Shown: positions 1 to 6,515 of the stretch, piece after piece | Position numbering within the stretch: the first letter of the stretch is position 1 | How the letters are laid out: every line of letters begins with the position of its first letter | NCBI GenBank assembly: GCA_903873355.1 | Contig: CAIQOG010000138.1 | Span: 1-9,487 of the forward strand | From: an uncultured Bacteroidales bacterium | GTDB taxonomy: Bacteria; Bacteroidota; Bacteroidia; Bacteroidales; Paludibacteraceae | Direction: 5' to 3' | Length of the DNA: 9,487 nucleotides | Position numbers and translations under genes: made by a program | The notes under the pieces: generated by a model | Databases searched by the model: none | The model's input: the letters and a program-made list of their open reading frames with translations, nothing else | Told to the model about the DNA's origin: nothing

Positions 1-935
1 CTACTGACGAAGTGAAATGTCAGGCTATATTGGATGCTCAAAAACGAACCGGGAAAAAACTCACTGTAACATTTAATTACCGCTACTCGCCACATCGCGC
101 CAAAATATGGGAACTGATTCAAAAAGGCGAAATTGGCGAAATCACATCCGTAGATTTTCACTGGTATCTCGATACAAGTCATGGTGCTGATTATTTTCGC
201 CGATGGCACCGGAAACGCGAATTCAGTGGATCGCTGTGGGTACATAAAGCATCGCATCATTTCGATTTGCTGAACTGGTGGATTGATTCCGAACCCGAAG
301 AAGTTATGGCTTACGGGAATCTGGATTTTTACGGTAAAAACGGAAAACATCGCGGCGTAAACTGCCGAACTTGTGACCATAAATCCAGCTGTGATTTCTA
401 CTGGGATGTTAATAAGAATGAATACTATAAACTGCTTTATACTGACAATGAGCAATACGATGGCTACCTGAGGGATGGTTGTGTTTTCAAAGAAGACATT
501 GATATTTTCGACAAAATGGGCGCATCCATCAAGTATGCCAATGGAGTTCAGGTTTCCTATTCCTGCGTAACGTATTCACCGTATGAAGGATATCGCATTG
601 CATTTAATGGAACAAAAGGCCGCATTGATGCCTGGATTCAGGAAAGTAATCCGGTTTACGAAACCGATTTCGATGAAATTATGCTCACAAAGAACTTCGG
701 CAAGCGAACTTTCTATCGCATACCCAAAGGCGAAGGTCACGGCGGTGGCGATAAATTACTTCACGACCATATTTTTATCAGCAGTCAGGATGATCCAATG
801 CGTCAGGCTGCCGGAATACGCGATGGAGCTTTTGCAATCCTGGTTGGTATTGCAGCACGCAAAAGTTGTGATACCGGTAAGGTGATTAAAATTGCCGATT
901 TGACTGATTTGAAGCCAATGGCAAAGAAAGGATAA
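1..935 (+). CDS. Gfo/Idh/MocA family oxidoreductase, 5'-truncated
   Basis: The reading frame is open from the window edge (first whole codon at base 3) to TAA at 933-935, so the true start lies upstream; a GTG at base 12 is internal. About 311 residues are visible. Members of this family usually have 350-450 residues, so what is missing is the N-terminal Rossmann NAD(P)-binding half. The visible part starts in the stretch that follows the family's EKP motif (TDEVKCQAILDAQKRTGKKL), then VTFNYRYSPHRAKIWELIQKGEIGEI and the alpha/beta C-terminal domain, with the usual SGSLWVHKASHHFDLLNWW segment that contributes active-site His residues. A Cys cluster (NCRTCDHKSSC, then GC about 45 residues on) could hold a metal, as in some relatives. 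The expected activity is NAD(P)-dependent oxidation or reduction of a sugar or polyol, or glycoside cleavage by transient oxidation; the substrate cannot be read from the sequence. It converges on the sigma-factor operon. The family call is firm, the specific reaction unknown. Confidence 0.88.
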   Translation, partial: TDEVKCQAILDAQKRTGKKLTVTFNYRYSPHRAKIWELIQKGEIGEITSVDFHWYLDTSHGADYFRRWHRKREFSGSLWVHKASHHFDLLNWWIDSEPEEVMAYGNLDFYGKNGKHRGVNCRTCDHKSSCDFYWDVNKNEYYKLLYTDNEQYDGYLRDGCVFKEDIDIFDKMGASIKYANGVQVSYSCVTYSPYEGYRIAFNGTKGRIDAWIQESNPVYETDFDEIMLTKNFGKRTFYRIPKGEGHGGGDKLLHDHIFISSQDDPMRQAAGIRDGAFAILVGIAARKSCDTGKVIKIADLTDLKPMAKKG

Positions 936-937
936 TT

Positions 938-956
938 GGCCCCAACCCCTAAAGAG
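938..956. repeat. Dispersed GC-rich repeat fragment (CCCCAACCCCTAAAG)
   Basis: GGCCCCAACCCCTAAAGAG lies immediately after the oxidoreductase stop codon. It matches the reverse complement of the element at 5591-5616. It looks like a truncated copy of a short palindromic repeat scattered through many Bacteroidetes genomes. It has no coding role. Confidence 0.5.
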
Positions 957-973
957 TAACCAAATATAAAAAA

Positions 974-1007
974 TCAAATGCCGGCAATTTTATATGCCGG
1001 CATTTGA
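974..1007. terminator. Bidirectional hairpin terminator between convergent genes
   Basis: A perfect 13-bp stem (974-986 with 995-1007; core AAATGCCGGCA) closes an 8-nt AT loop. It sits between two genes that end toward each other, at 935 (+) and 1013 (-). The U-tracts are weak on both sides (AAATATTT on the plus strand), but the stem length and position fit a shared terminator. Confidence 0.8.
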
Positions 1008-1012
1008 AATAT

Positions 1013-1327
1013 TTACAAAACTATTTGCTTGTTTTGAGCAAGATAATATCCCGCTGTTCCCAGCAATGGAAAGCAAGCAATACCCGCTAACAGATAATAA
1101 TACGGAACAGATTTAAACAATAGTGAGAAAGCATGTTCAAACAATCCGCTTGTTAATCCGAAATAGATAGAAAGCGCCATCCCAACGGCTGCAAAAACCC
1201 ACACAATCCAACTATTGTCTGCAGTTACAGGCAAGTTTCGCATAACGCGGTTCGAAAATCCGTTATCTGCTATTTCTTTTTTGTTTTCGCTGAAGAAATC
1301 TTTCAGCAATTTGTCATTAGTTTCCAT
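1013..1327 (-). CDS. DUF5056-like two-TM protein, candidate anti-sigma factor
   Basis: 104 residues. The N-terminal cytoplasmic stretch METNDKLLKDFFSENKKEIA followed by DNGFSNRVMRNLP is the conserved start I associate with the Bacteroidetes DUF5056 family. Two hydrophobic helices follow (about residues 40-58 and 75-96). The start codon overlaps the last 11 bases of the sigma-factor gene, so the two are probably translationally coupled. A small membrane protein with a soluble N-terminus, encoded directly after an ECF sigma gene, is the usual layout of a membrane anti-sigma factor. However, it is short and shows no zinc-binding HxxxCxxC motif, so the anti-sigma role is inferred from position only. 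The family name is from memory of the conserved N-terminus. Confidence 0.8.
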   Translation of the reverse strand: METNDKLLKDFFSENKKEIADNGFSNRVMRNLPVTADNSWIVWVFAAVGMALSIYFGLTSGLFEHAFSLLFKSVPYYYLLAGIACFPLLGTAGYYLAQNKQIVL

Positions 1328-1859
1328 ATCCTGCGTTTGTAAGGTAAACAGTTAGTCTTTCTTTTCCCTTCAGAATGTAGGTTTTTACAGTGCCGAGGGG
1401 GCAATTCATTATTTTTGCAATTTCGGGGTGCGTTTTGTCTTCCATATAAAACAACAAAACGGCCGTTTGTTCTTCTTTCCTAAGCAACTTTAACGCTTTA
1501 TATATGTCTATCTTCTCTGCCGAGAATTCATTTTGCGTTTGATGCTGACTGTCAATTTCCCATTCATTGATATCGGCATATTTTTTTTGCGCCCTCACCG
1601 AGTCGTAATAAACATTGTAGGCAATGCGGTACAGCCAGGTGGAAAAACCGGAAATCCCTTTAAAAGCAGTGATATTCAGGTATGCTTTGATAAAAGTCTC
1701 CTGAGCCAGATCATCACTTAACGGGCCATCGCCTGCCGTCAGGTTCAGGAAGAACCGACGGATAGGCGATTGGTATTTGCAGGTTAGTTTATCGAAAGCG
1801 TTTTTGTCGCCAAGCAAAGCAACCTGTGTGACCCAGCGGATATCATCCGTGTTGCTCAT
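1317..1859 (-). CDS. ECF-type RNA polymerase sigma factor
   Basis: 180 residues, the normal length for an extracytoplasmic-function sigma-70 factor. Region 2 covers about residues 25-90 with the signature DDLAQETFIKAYLNITAF and the -10-binding helix FSTWLYRIAYNVYYDSVR. Region 4 covers about 117-170 with the helix-turn-helix HPEIAKIMNCPLGTVKTYIL. Regions 1.1 and 3 are absent, as expected. It directs RNA polymerase to a dedicated promoter set; the stimulus is unknown. The ATG at 1859 follows the stop codon of the DUF6249-like gene by 2 bases, and the 3' end overlaps the DUF5056-like gene, so all three form one transcript. An alternating polar linker (residues 92-115) joins the domains. The family call is very secure. 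Confidence 0.96.
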   Translation of the reverse strand: MSNTDDIRWVTQVALLGDKNAFDKLTCKYQSPIRRFFLNLTAGDGPLSDDLAQETFIKAYLNITAFKGISGFSTWLYRIAYNVYYDSVRAQKKYADINEWEIDSQHQTQNEFSAEKIDIYKALKLLRKEEQTAVLLFYMEDKTHPEIAKIMNCPLGTVKTYILKGKERLTVYLTNAGYGN

Positions 1860-1861
1860 GG

Positions 1862-2473
1862 TTATTCAGCGCTTGAATCTGATTTCGGTTTGTCAAGGAA
1901 ATGTACTATCAAATAACCGGCGCCAACAAAGGCAGGAACTATTCCCAGGATTAAGCCATCATGTTTATGCATGATTACAAAAGAAATTATAACTGCCAAC
2001 CCCACTGCCAGCCAGATAACTCCCCGTTTCAGATTCGAAGCCGGATTTGCTTTTTTAGGGTCATCGAAGAAATGTTCCGGAACAGTTTGTCCCATTTCCA
2101 ATGATTTTGTAAACAAATCGTACTTGCGTTTCGATTCCATGTTTTTCTGACGGACATTAACAACGATAATTGTTCCGGCAAAAAGGAATGGTAACGCACA
2201 AATCAGAAAAATAATAAAGCTTGGTAAAGGCATTTCGGCATGTCTTTCAGCTTCGATTTTTTCTTTCTCAACTTCCTGTTCTCCTTTTTTTAGTTCCAGA
2301 AGCTGATTAGGTGAAAGTTTCGACAACATAATTGAGTCTTTCTTTTGCTGTTGAATTTCTTTCGATGTTTTCACAATTTCATCTTTCAGACTGTCGATGT
2401 TAAGTCCTTTGTTTGCTGCATTAGCCCCGATAATTAATGTCAAAGCCAATAAAAATAAAAATACTCGTTTCAT
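1862..2473 (-). CDS. DUF6249-like membrane protein, first gene of sigma operon
   Basis: 203 residues from the ATG at 2473. This start is preferred over the in-frame ATG at 2527 because it gives a clean signal sequence (MKRVFLFLLALTLIIGANA). The extra upstream residues would put a charged segment before it. Order: signal peptide 1-19; charged helical, likely coiled-coil segment about 28-80 (repeated KE/EK, EKEKIEAERHAE); TM helix about 83-106; cytoplasmic loop with ESKRKYDLFTKSLEMGQ and PEHFFDDPKK; two further TM helices about 151-168 and 173-192. The loop motif is what I recall from Bacteroidetes DUF6249 proteins. Being first in the operon with an ECF sigma factor, and having a periplasmic helical domain, it could sense an envelope condition. 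That is inference; no biochemical role is known to me. Confidence 0.82.
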   Translation of the reverse strand: MKRVFLFLLALTLIIGANAANKGLNIDSLKDEIVKTSKEIQQQKKDSIMLSKLSPNQLLELKKGEQEVEKEKIEAERHAEMPLPSFIIFLICALPFLFAGTIIVVNVRQKNMESKRKYDLFTKSLEMGQTVPEHFFDDPKKANPASNLKRGVIWLAVGLAVIISFVIMHKHDGLILGIVPAFVGAGYLIVHFLDKPKSDSSAE

Positions 2474-2627
2474 AATCATAAATGTTTTAAAGGGTAAAAA
2501 TAATGTTTGTTTTCTGATTAGACGCAATGAACATTAGGTTTGGATTTAAAACGAATAAAAAAAGAAAACATTTAACTTTTAAAATGACAAATGCCAGCAT
2601 ATATGGTTAAAAAACACCGAAGAAAAA
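2474..2627 (-). promoter_or_regulatory. Upstream region of sigma operon, weak promoter candidate
   Basis: The 154 bases between the LRR terminator and the operon start are AT-rich. The best -7 candidate on the minus strand is TATTTTTA (about 2495-2502), one mismatch from TAnnTTTG, with a TTG about 22 bases upstream. No clear ECF-type autoregulatory pair was found. The transcription start must lie here, but the exact box is uncertain. Confidence 0.3.
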
Positions 2628-2653
2628 AAGCGGCGAAATTAAATTCACCGCTT
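2623..2653 (-). terminator. Rho-independent terminator of the LRR gene
   Basis: On the minus strand a 10-bp stem (2653-2644 with 2637-2628; AAGCGGUGAA with UUCGCCGCUU, one G-U pair) closes a 6-nt loop and runs straight into seven U residues. It lies 22 bases beyond the LRR stop codon. The G-U pair exists only in the minus-strand transcript (C-A on the other strand), which supports the orientation. Confidence 0.9.
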
Positions 2654-2674
2654 ATTCAATAGTCTAAATCAGAA

Positions 2675-4576
2675 TTACTCTTTAATAATCCGTTGAGTAA
2701 ATGTATTTTTATCTCCTGTTATTTTTACCAGATAAACTGATTTTGGGAGTGTTGAAATTGAAATTTGCGAATTATTATCTACAATTTGACTTAGCACAAC
2801 ACTACCTTTGATGTCAAATATTTTAATTGTTGATTTTTCATCTAATCCGGTAATATTTATTGACTCATTGACAACAGTTGGATAAATTCTGATTTTACCG
2901 GTTGCTAAATTGGAAGATGTAGCTGTTAAATAGAATGAAAAAGCGCTTGCAAAATCAAATTCTGAATAAGATTTGTAATAGGCATCATAATCAAATTCCC
3001 GTATATTATGTAATATATCAGCCTTAGCAGTATTTACTCCCATTTTTGGAGAAATTGGATATTTTATATTATCAAATGCTCCCCATTGTGGAGCTTTTGA
3101 ATAAAGGTCATAAGTGCCTTTTGGTACATATAAAACACAATTGGCATAGGGTAGACCTTTAAATACATCCATACCTAATGTTATCTTTGCCGGATTGTCA
3201 ACTTCAATCCAGATATTTCCATCAGAAAAGCCCGGACAATTATTAAATGCCATATCACCTATTGATGTAATGCTTGCAGGAAAACGGAATTGATGAAGCT
3301 GGCCACAATTCGAAAAAGCAAAATTGCCAATAGTTGTTGTTACTGAAGGTGTATTTATTTCTTTCAAATTGATGCACGAGGCAAAGGCATTTTCGCCAAT
3401 TGAATTCACGCCACCGGGCAGAACCATTTTTGTTGGTTGAGTCCAGTTAAAAAAGGCCATATTCCGAATTGAAACAACTTTGTATATTTGACTATCATAA
3501 CTTACTACCGGAGGTATATCTATTTGAGTACCCGCAATATAATATAAATTATTCCAACTGAAAGCTTCAACCTCGTTTGAAGATATTGTTCTGTAATTAA
3601 TACCCTCAAAATTAAATATTGTAGTTGTGCCTTTAATCGTAAAAAAATCTTTCCAGCCGGCTGCATGTTTATAATCGATTTCAGCATTGTCAGGTACATA
3701 TAGTATGCTTGAGTATGGGACAGCCTGAAAACAGTCTGATGTGATCAGTATTGGGTTAACCGATTCGACATGAACCGAATTCAGATTGGAGCAGAAGGCA
3801 AAAGCCTCCGTGCCAATAGTAGTTACCGAAGGCGGAATAGTGATTGAGGGGAGTGAAGAACATTTGTAAAAAGCGTTCCATTCAATTGTTTTTACGGAAT
3901 TTGGAATTGACACGGATTTCAATCCGGTGCAACCTGAAAAAGCATTGCTTTCAATTGTAGTGATATTGCCTGGGATAGTTATTGAGATAAGACTGCTACA
4001 CCATATAAAAGTATTAGCCTTAATCGAAGTAAATCCATTGGGAATATCGAAACTCTGAAGAGAACTACAATAACCGAATGCTCCATACCCGATAGATTGA
4101 ACTGAGTTTGGTAATGAAGCAGCAGTCATTTTATTGCAATTATAAAAAGCTGCATCGCCAATTATTGTTCCATCGCCGGCGAAAGGTAAAGCAAAACTTG
4201 TAAGGCTGGTGCAGTTTTCAAATGCACTGTTACCTATAGAGTCGATTGCTTCAGTGATAAATATTTGTTTTAGACCAATGCATTTATAAAATGCTTTTGT
4301 GTGAATTACTTTTACCGATCCGGGTATTGCAATGGATGTTAGTTGCCATGAGCTGGAAAACGCTCCAAGTCCGATTGAAGTCACCGCATAGGTTACTCCT
4401 AAGTTACTTACTACCGAAGGAATGACCATATCGCCACGATAATCGCCACCATAACTGACCTCAGCCGTTTGGGTTTTACTTATAATTACATACTCAATAC
4501 CGTCAATATTGAAACTTTGTGAATAAACACCTGAAAAGAACATTAGAAACATTCCAATTGTAAATAGTTTTCTCAT
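2675..4576 (-). CDS. Secreted BspA-like leucine-rich-repeat protein, T9SS sorted
   Basis: 633 residues. Signal peptide about 1-19 (MRKLFTIGMFLMFFSGVYSQ). Two homologous modules follow. Residues about 22-316 open with FNIDGIEYVII, carry about nine LRR_5 (BspA/Treponema pallidum-type) repeats of the form xIxxxAFxxCxxLxSxxIPxSV, and close with YVPDNAEIDYKHAAGWKDF. Residues about 320-507 open with FNFEGINYRTI, carry four or so repeats, and close with YVPKGTYDLYSKAPQWGAF. After a linker, residues about 563-633 form a type A C-terminal sorting domain (RIYPTVVNESINI ... GVYLVKI-like SVYLVKITGD ... QRIIKE), the export and surface-anchoring signal of the type IX secretion system. It should be displayed or released at the cell surface, where such LRRs mediate binding to polymers or other cells. 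The ligand is unknown. Transcribed alone, with its own promoter and terminator. Confidence 0.93.
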   Translation of the reverse strand: MRKLFTIGMFLMFFSGVYSQSFNIDGIEYVIISKTQTAEVSYGGDYRGDMVIPSVVSNLGVTYAVTSIGLGAFSSSWQLTSIAIPGSVKVIHTKAFYKCIGLKQIFITEAIDSIGNSAFENCTSLTSFALPFAGDGTIIGDAAFYNCNKMTAASLPNSVQSIGYGAFGYCSSLQSFDIPNGFTSIKANTFIWCSSLISITIPGNITTIESNAFSGCTGLKSVSIPNSVKTIEWNAFYKCSSLPSITIPPSVTTIGTEAFAFCSNLNSVHVESVNPILITSDCFQAVPYSSILYVPDNAEIDYKHAAGWKDFFTIKGTTTIFNFEGINYRTISSNEVEAFSWNNLYYIAGTQIDIPPVVSYDSQIYKVVSIRNMAFFNWTQPTKMVLPGGVNSIGENAFASCINLKEINTPSVTTTIGNFAFSNCGQLHQFRFPASITSIGDMAFNNCPGFSDGNIWIEVDNPAKITLGMDVFKGLPYANCVLYVPKGTYDLYSKAPQWGAFDNIKYPISPKMGVNTAKADILHNIREFDYDAYYKSYSEFDFASAFSFYLTATSSNLATGKIRIYPTVVNESINITGLDEKSTIKIFDIKGSVVLSQIVDNNSQISISTLPKSVYLVKITGDKNTFTQRIIKE

Positions 4577-4684
4577 ATCCAGTAGTTTTAAGGGTGGATG
4601 TTTTTGGTTTTTACTATAATAACTTGTTGATAATCTGATATGCTGATAAGCTTTTTTTTAAAACACGCAAAATTATACGACGAG

Positions 4685-4715
4685 CAAATATATACGATTT
4701 ATTTTAATTTTCCAA
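4685..4715 (-). promoter_or_regulatory. Bacteroidetes-type promoter for the LRR gene
   Basis: On the minus strand, a perfect -7 box TATATTTG (4692-4685) has a TTG (4715-4713) 20 bases upstream, matching the Bacteroidetes primary sigma consensus (TTTG/TTG at -33, TAnnTTTG at -7). It predicts a leader of about 100 bases. A second perfect -7 box, TAATTTTG (4675-4668), lies 17 bases downstream without a good -33 partner. Confidence 0.75.
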
Positions 4716-4854
4716 TAAACGGTATAAATACAAGAAGTTTTTGAGTGATTTTTTGTTCGTTTACTAACCATATATTCGTAGATAAGATATAGATTTACCA
4801 ACTCATTGAGGGTTTTACATCAGGTGAAGCTATTACTTGTATTTGCATTTTTAT

Positions 4855-4885
4855 TTCTGCCATTCTGACAAAAACTTCTGCCATT
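4855..4885 (+). promoter_or_regulatory. Paired direct repeats, candidate enhancer-binding sites
   Basis: TTCTGCCATT occurs twice (4855-4864 and 4876-4885), exactly 21 bases apart, which is two helical turns. The pair begins about 70 bases upstream of the sigma-54 -24 element. That is where NtrC-family activators bind, so this is a plausible activator site. A TTTACAT/ATGTAAA inverted pair (4893-4899 and 4912-4918) lies between it and the promoter. Confidence 0.45.
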
Positions 4886-4922
4886 ATCTACATTTACATG
4901 ACATTATTACAATGTAAACGTT

Positions 4923-4939
4923 TTGGCACGGTTATTGTA
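4923..4939 (+). promoter_or_regulatory. rpoN-dependent: Sigma-54 (RpoN) promoter
   Basis: TTGGCACG (4923-4930), four bases, then TTGTA (4935-4939) fits the -24/-12 consensus TGGCACGnnnnTTGCA. The GG and the second conserved dinucleotide are separated by the required 10 bases; the only mismatch is GT for GC at -12. It points at the gene starting at 4980, giving a leader of about 30 bases. An inverted pair TACATTTAC (4889-4897) / GTAAATGTA (4937-4945) overlaps the -12 element and may be a second operator. Confidence 0.7.
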
Positions 4940-4979
4940 AATGTATGTATAAATTAAAATAGTTTTACAAACAGAAACA

Positions 4980-5387
4980 ATGCTCAGAGATTTACTACAG
5001 CGGATTACAAAACCCGACCCGATAGAGGCCGGTTATACCGATGTAACGTCAATCGATAGCTTTATTGAAGACTGGAGAGCGCTGACTCCGCTCGAAGAAC
5101 GGCAATTGGCTGATCTGGAGTATTTGCTGGCATCGGAAATTCTGCTCGATTGGGAGGTTGTCGAAGACTTCGATTTTATTATCACGCATGAAATACGCGG
5201 CATTCTCGACAAAATGCGTGTGCGTCTTCACAGTACCATCTGTGCTGTAAAAGCCTCGCTCCACAACCGTATTTTCTCTTTCTTCTCCCTTCTTTACGGA
5301 TTATGCAACAGCCAGTCCTCCCATATTTTTCATTCCTTCTTCGGCTGTTCGCTAAGCCGGATACCATCTGCCCCTAACCCTGCCTGA
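4980..5387 (+). CDS. Unrecognised small acidic protein behind a sigma-54 promoter
   Basis: 135 residues. I do not recognise the family. Residues 1-95 look like a real protein: acidic and helical, with LTPLEERQLADLEYLLASEILLDWE as the longest helix-like run (here LTPLEERQLADLEYLLASEI and then LLDWE). The ATG at 4980 is the first one after the promoter; no clear Shine-Dalgarno is visible, which is normal in this phylum. From about residue 97 the composition changes to F/S/C-rich (IFSFFSLLYGLCNSQSS), and the stop codon at 5385-5387 lies inside a dispersed palindromic repeat. The original 3' end may therefore have been lost or replaced by repeat insertion, and the true product may differ at its C-terminus. 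A sigma-54 promoter implies activator-dependent expression. The N-terminal part is moderately supported, the tail weakly. Confidence 0.55.
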   Translation: MLRDLLQRITKPDPIEAGYTDVTSIDSFIEDWRALTPLEERQLADLEYLLASEILLDWEVVEDFDFIITHEIRGILDKMRVRLHSTICAVKASLHNRIFSFFSLLYGLCNSQSSHIFHSFFGCSLSRIPSAPNPA

Positions 5388-5410
5388 TGCAGGCAAGCCC
5401 TAAAGGGGGA
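5371..5410. repeat. Dispersed palindromic repeat, left copy
   Basis: An outer CCCCT (5371-5375) / AGGGG (5404-5408) pair encloses an inner hairpin TGCCT-GATGC-AGGCA (5381-5395). The flanks read CCCCTAACCC and CCCTAAAGGGGG, the same vocabulary as at 938-956 and 5591-5616. It contains the stop codon of the preceding small gene. Confidence 0.65.
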
Positions 5411-5538
5411 AAAGACACAAGTCTGTAAATTTTATAATGCCCGCCAACGACCGACCTCGTCCGGTGAGCCTACAGGCGAAAATCAATTCAGTTCATTAAA
5501 ATTAAATCCGCCCGAAACTCTGCCACAGCAGACAGGTA

Positions 5539-5556
5539 CTAAAGGGGCTTAAAGAG
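5539..5556. repeat. Dispersed GC-rich repeat fragment, middle copy
   Basis: CTAAAGGGGCTTAAAGAG shares the CTAAAGGGG core with the copies at 5371-5410 and 5591-5616. It is preceded by CTGCCACAGCAGACAGG, which resembles a degraded version of the left copy's inner hairpin. Confidence 0.45.
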
Positions 5557-5590
5557 TGGTGTATCCGATGACACTGATTGTATCGCAGCA

Positions 5591-5616
5591 AAAGCCCCCT
5601 TTAGGGGGTTGGGGGC
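5591..5616. repeat. Dispersed palindromic repeat, right copy
   Basis: It contains a tight hairpin CCCCCT-TT-AGGGGG (5595-5608) followed by TTGGGGGC. Its reverse complement reads GCCCCCAACCCCCTAAAGGG and onward, matching the copy after the oxidoreductase (938-956) and, in opposite orientation, the left copy at 5371. Confidence 0.65.
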
Positions 5617-5683
5617 AGACACACAAAAAAATATCCTTTCGGGTATTAGTTTCCTTAATTATTAAAATTTTAAAAACAAAAAA

Positions 5684-6427
5684 ATGAACATAAAAACAAA
5701 AGCCAACAGAGTTGGCAATACCAGTTTAGCCGCACTCAGCGTGCGAATTATAGACACCGTGCAGAAATCAGGAATTGAAGAAGCTGCACAAAGTAAACAA
5801 TTTCTGCACCTGCAGGAGGTAAACAGCCGCTATCAGGCAGCTATATTACCCACCGACACGGCTCAGAAAACAGAAGTAAAAGCCATGTACAGAAACCGTA
5901 CGCAGTATTTCACCGAGATATACGACTATGTGGAAGGACAAACAAAATCGCCGCTGGCCGATGTAAGAGCTGCCGCCAATAGGGTTTTTGAAGTTCTCAA
6001 CAAGTACGGGCGTAATGTGAGCCGTTCGCGCATTGCCGATTTAAGCGTACGTTATATCCGCATTATCGAAGCACTGAAACGTCCTGAAATGGAGGCTGAT
6101 GTGACCAAACTGTCGCTTACTGCCAAATTGACAGAATTTGACAATGCACAACTGCATTACGAGGATTTGTATATGCAGCTTGGTAACGATTCGCAGACAC
6201 ACAGGGCACCTACCACTCTCCGCAAAGAAATGCTGGAAGCAGTGAAACTCTATGTGGAAGAGCTGAAATGGGCGGTGAATGCAAATGACACCGATGCATG
6301 GCGAACGCTTTACAGCAATGTAGAGCAGCGTTTCAACGAACTAACAGTATCACAAAGCCGGAAAAAAATCGCTAAAGCGGAAAATCCTGCTGCTGCCGAA
6401 CCAAAAACTACCGGCCAGCCCGTGTAA
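5684..6427 (+). CDS. DUF6261-like helical protein of unknown function
   Basis: 247 residues, almost all predicted helix. The pattern of two similar helical halves (about residues 15-105 and 115-215), with SPLADVRAAANRVFEVLNKYGRN in the middle, matches what I recall of the Bacteroidetes DUF6261 family (usual length about 230-250). Here the middle motif is ADVRAAANRVFEVLNKYG. There is no signal peptide, TM helix or catalytic motif, so it is cytoplasmic and perhaps structural. The C-terminal 20 residues are a low-complexity Ala/Pro/Lys tail (AKAENPAAAEPKTTGQPV). The ATG follows an A-rich leader (AAAACAAAAAA) typical of strong Bacteroidetes start sites. The gene is clearly higher in GC than the gene at the right end, so it looks resident. 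It ends at a strong terminator. Family assignment is from memory; function is unknown. Confidence 0.82.
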   Translation: MNIKTKANRVGNTSLAALSVRIIDTVQKSGIEEAAQSKQFLHLQEVNSRYQAAILPTDTAQKTEVKAMYRNRTQYFTEIYDYVEGQTKSPLADVRAAANRVFEVLNKYGRNVSRSRIADLSVRYIRIIEALKRPEMEADVTKLSLTAKLTEFDNAQLHYEDLYMQLGNDSQTHRAPTTLRKEMLEAVKLYVEELKWAVNANDTDAWRTLYSNVEQRFNELTVSQSRKKIAKAENPAAAEPKTTGQPV

Positions 6428-6453
6428 TTGCTTTACATCCGTTGAAGCATACC

Positions 6454-6490
6454 ATCCCCGGAGGAGAAATCCTTCGGGGATTTTTATTTT
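6454..6490 (+). terminator. Rho-independent terminator of the DUF6261-like gene
   Basis: A 12-bp stem (6454-6465 ATCCCCGGAGGA with 6470-6481 TCCTTCGGGGAT, one G-U pair) with a GAAA tetraloop is followed by TTTTATTTT. It starts 26 bases after the stop codon and isolates the gene from the repeat array beyond. Confidence 0.92.
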
Positions 6491-6515
6491 TATGTTCCCA
6501 TGAATCTGCCAACGC

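Larger units (their letters stand above)
5388..5683. other. Repeat-rich intergenic stretch before DUF6261-like gene
   Basis: No convincing gene is present. It holds three related GC-rich repeats (5371-5410, 5539-5556, 5591-5616), with the outer two in inverted orientation about 180 bases apart. A small hairpin (ATATCC-TTTC-GGGTAT, 5631-5646) comes next, and then an AT-rich leader runs up to the ATG at 5684. No perfect TAnnTTTG promoter was found, so the downstream gene's promoter is unclear. Confidence 0.6.

Noticed and set aside
756..977. Small minus-strand open frame opposite the oxidoreductase
   Set aside because: It is a shadow of the oxidoreductase gene, has no start signals, and has a membrane-like composition that arises from antisense reading. 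The same applies to the minus frames opposite the recombinase and the small gene at 4980.
2474..2527. Upstream ATG at 2527 as start of the DUF6249-like gene
   Set aside because: It would add 18 residues ahead of a complete signal peptide; the ATG at 2473 gives a normal N-terminus.
4577..4700. Riboswitch or structured leader in the LRR 5' region
   Set aside because: The roughly 100-base leader is AT-rich. It has only overlapping ATCAG repeats and no stable stem or conserved motif that I could recognise.
5595..5608. CCCCCT-TT-AGGGGG hairpin as a transcription terminator
   Set aside because: It has no U-tract, a two-base loop too tight to form fully, and a sequence identical to dispersed repeats elsewhere, so it is treated as a repeat.
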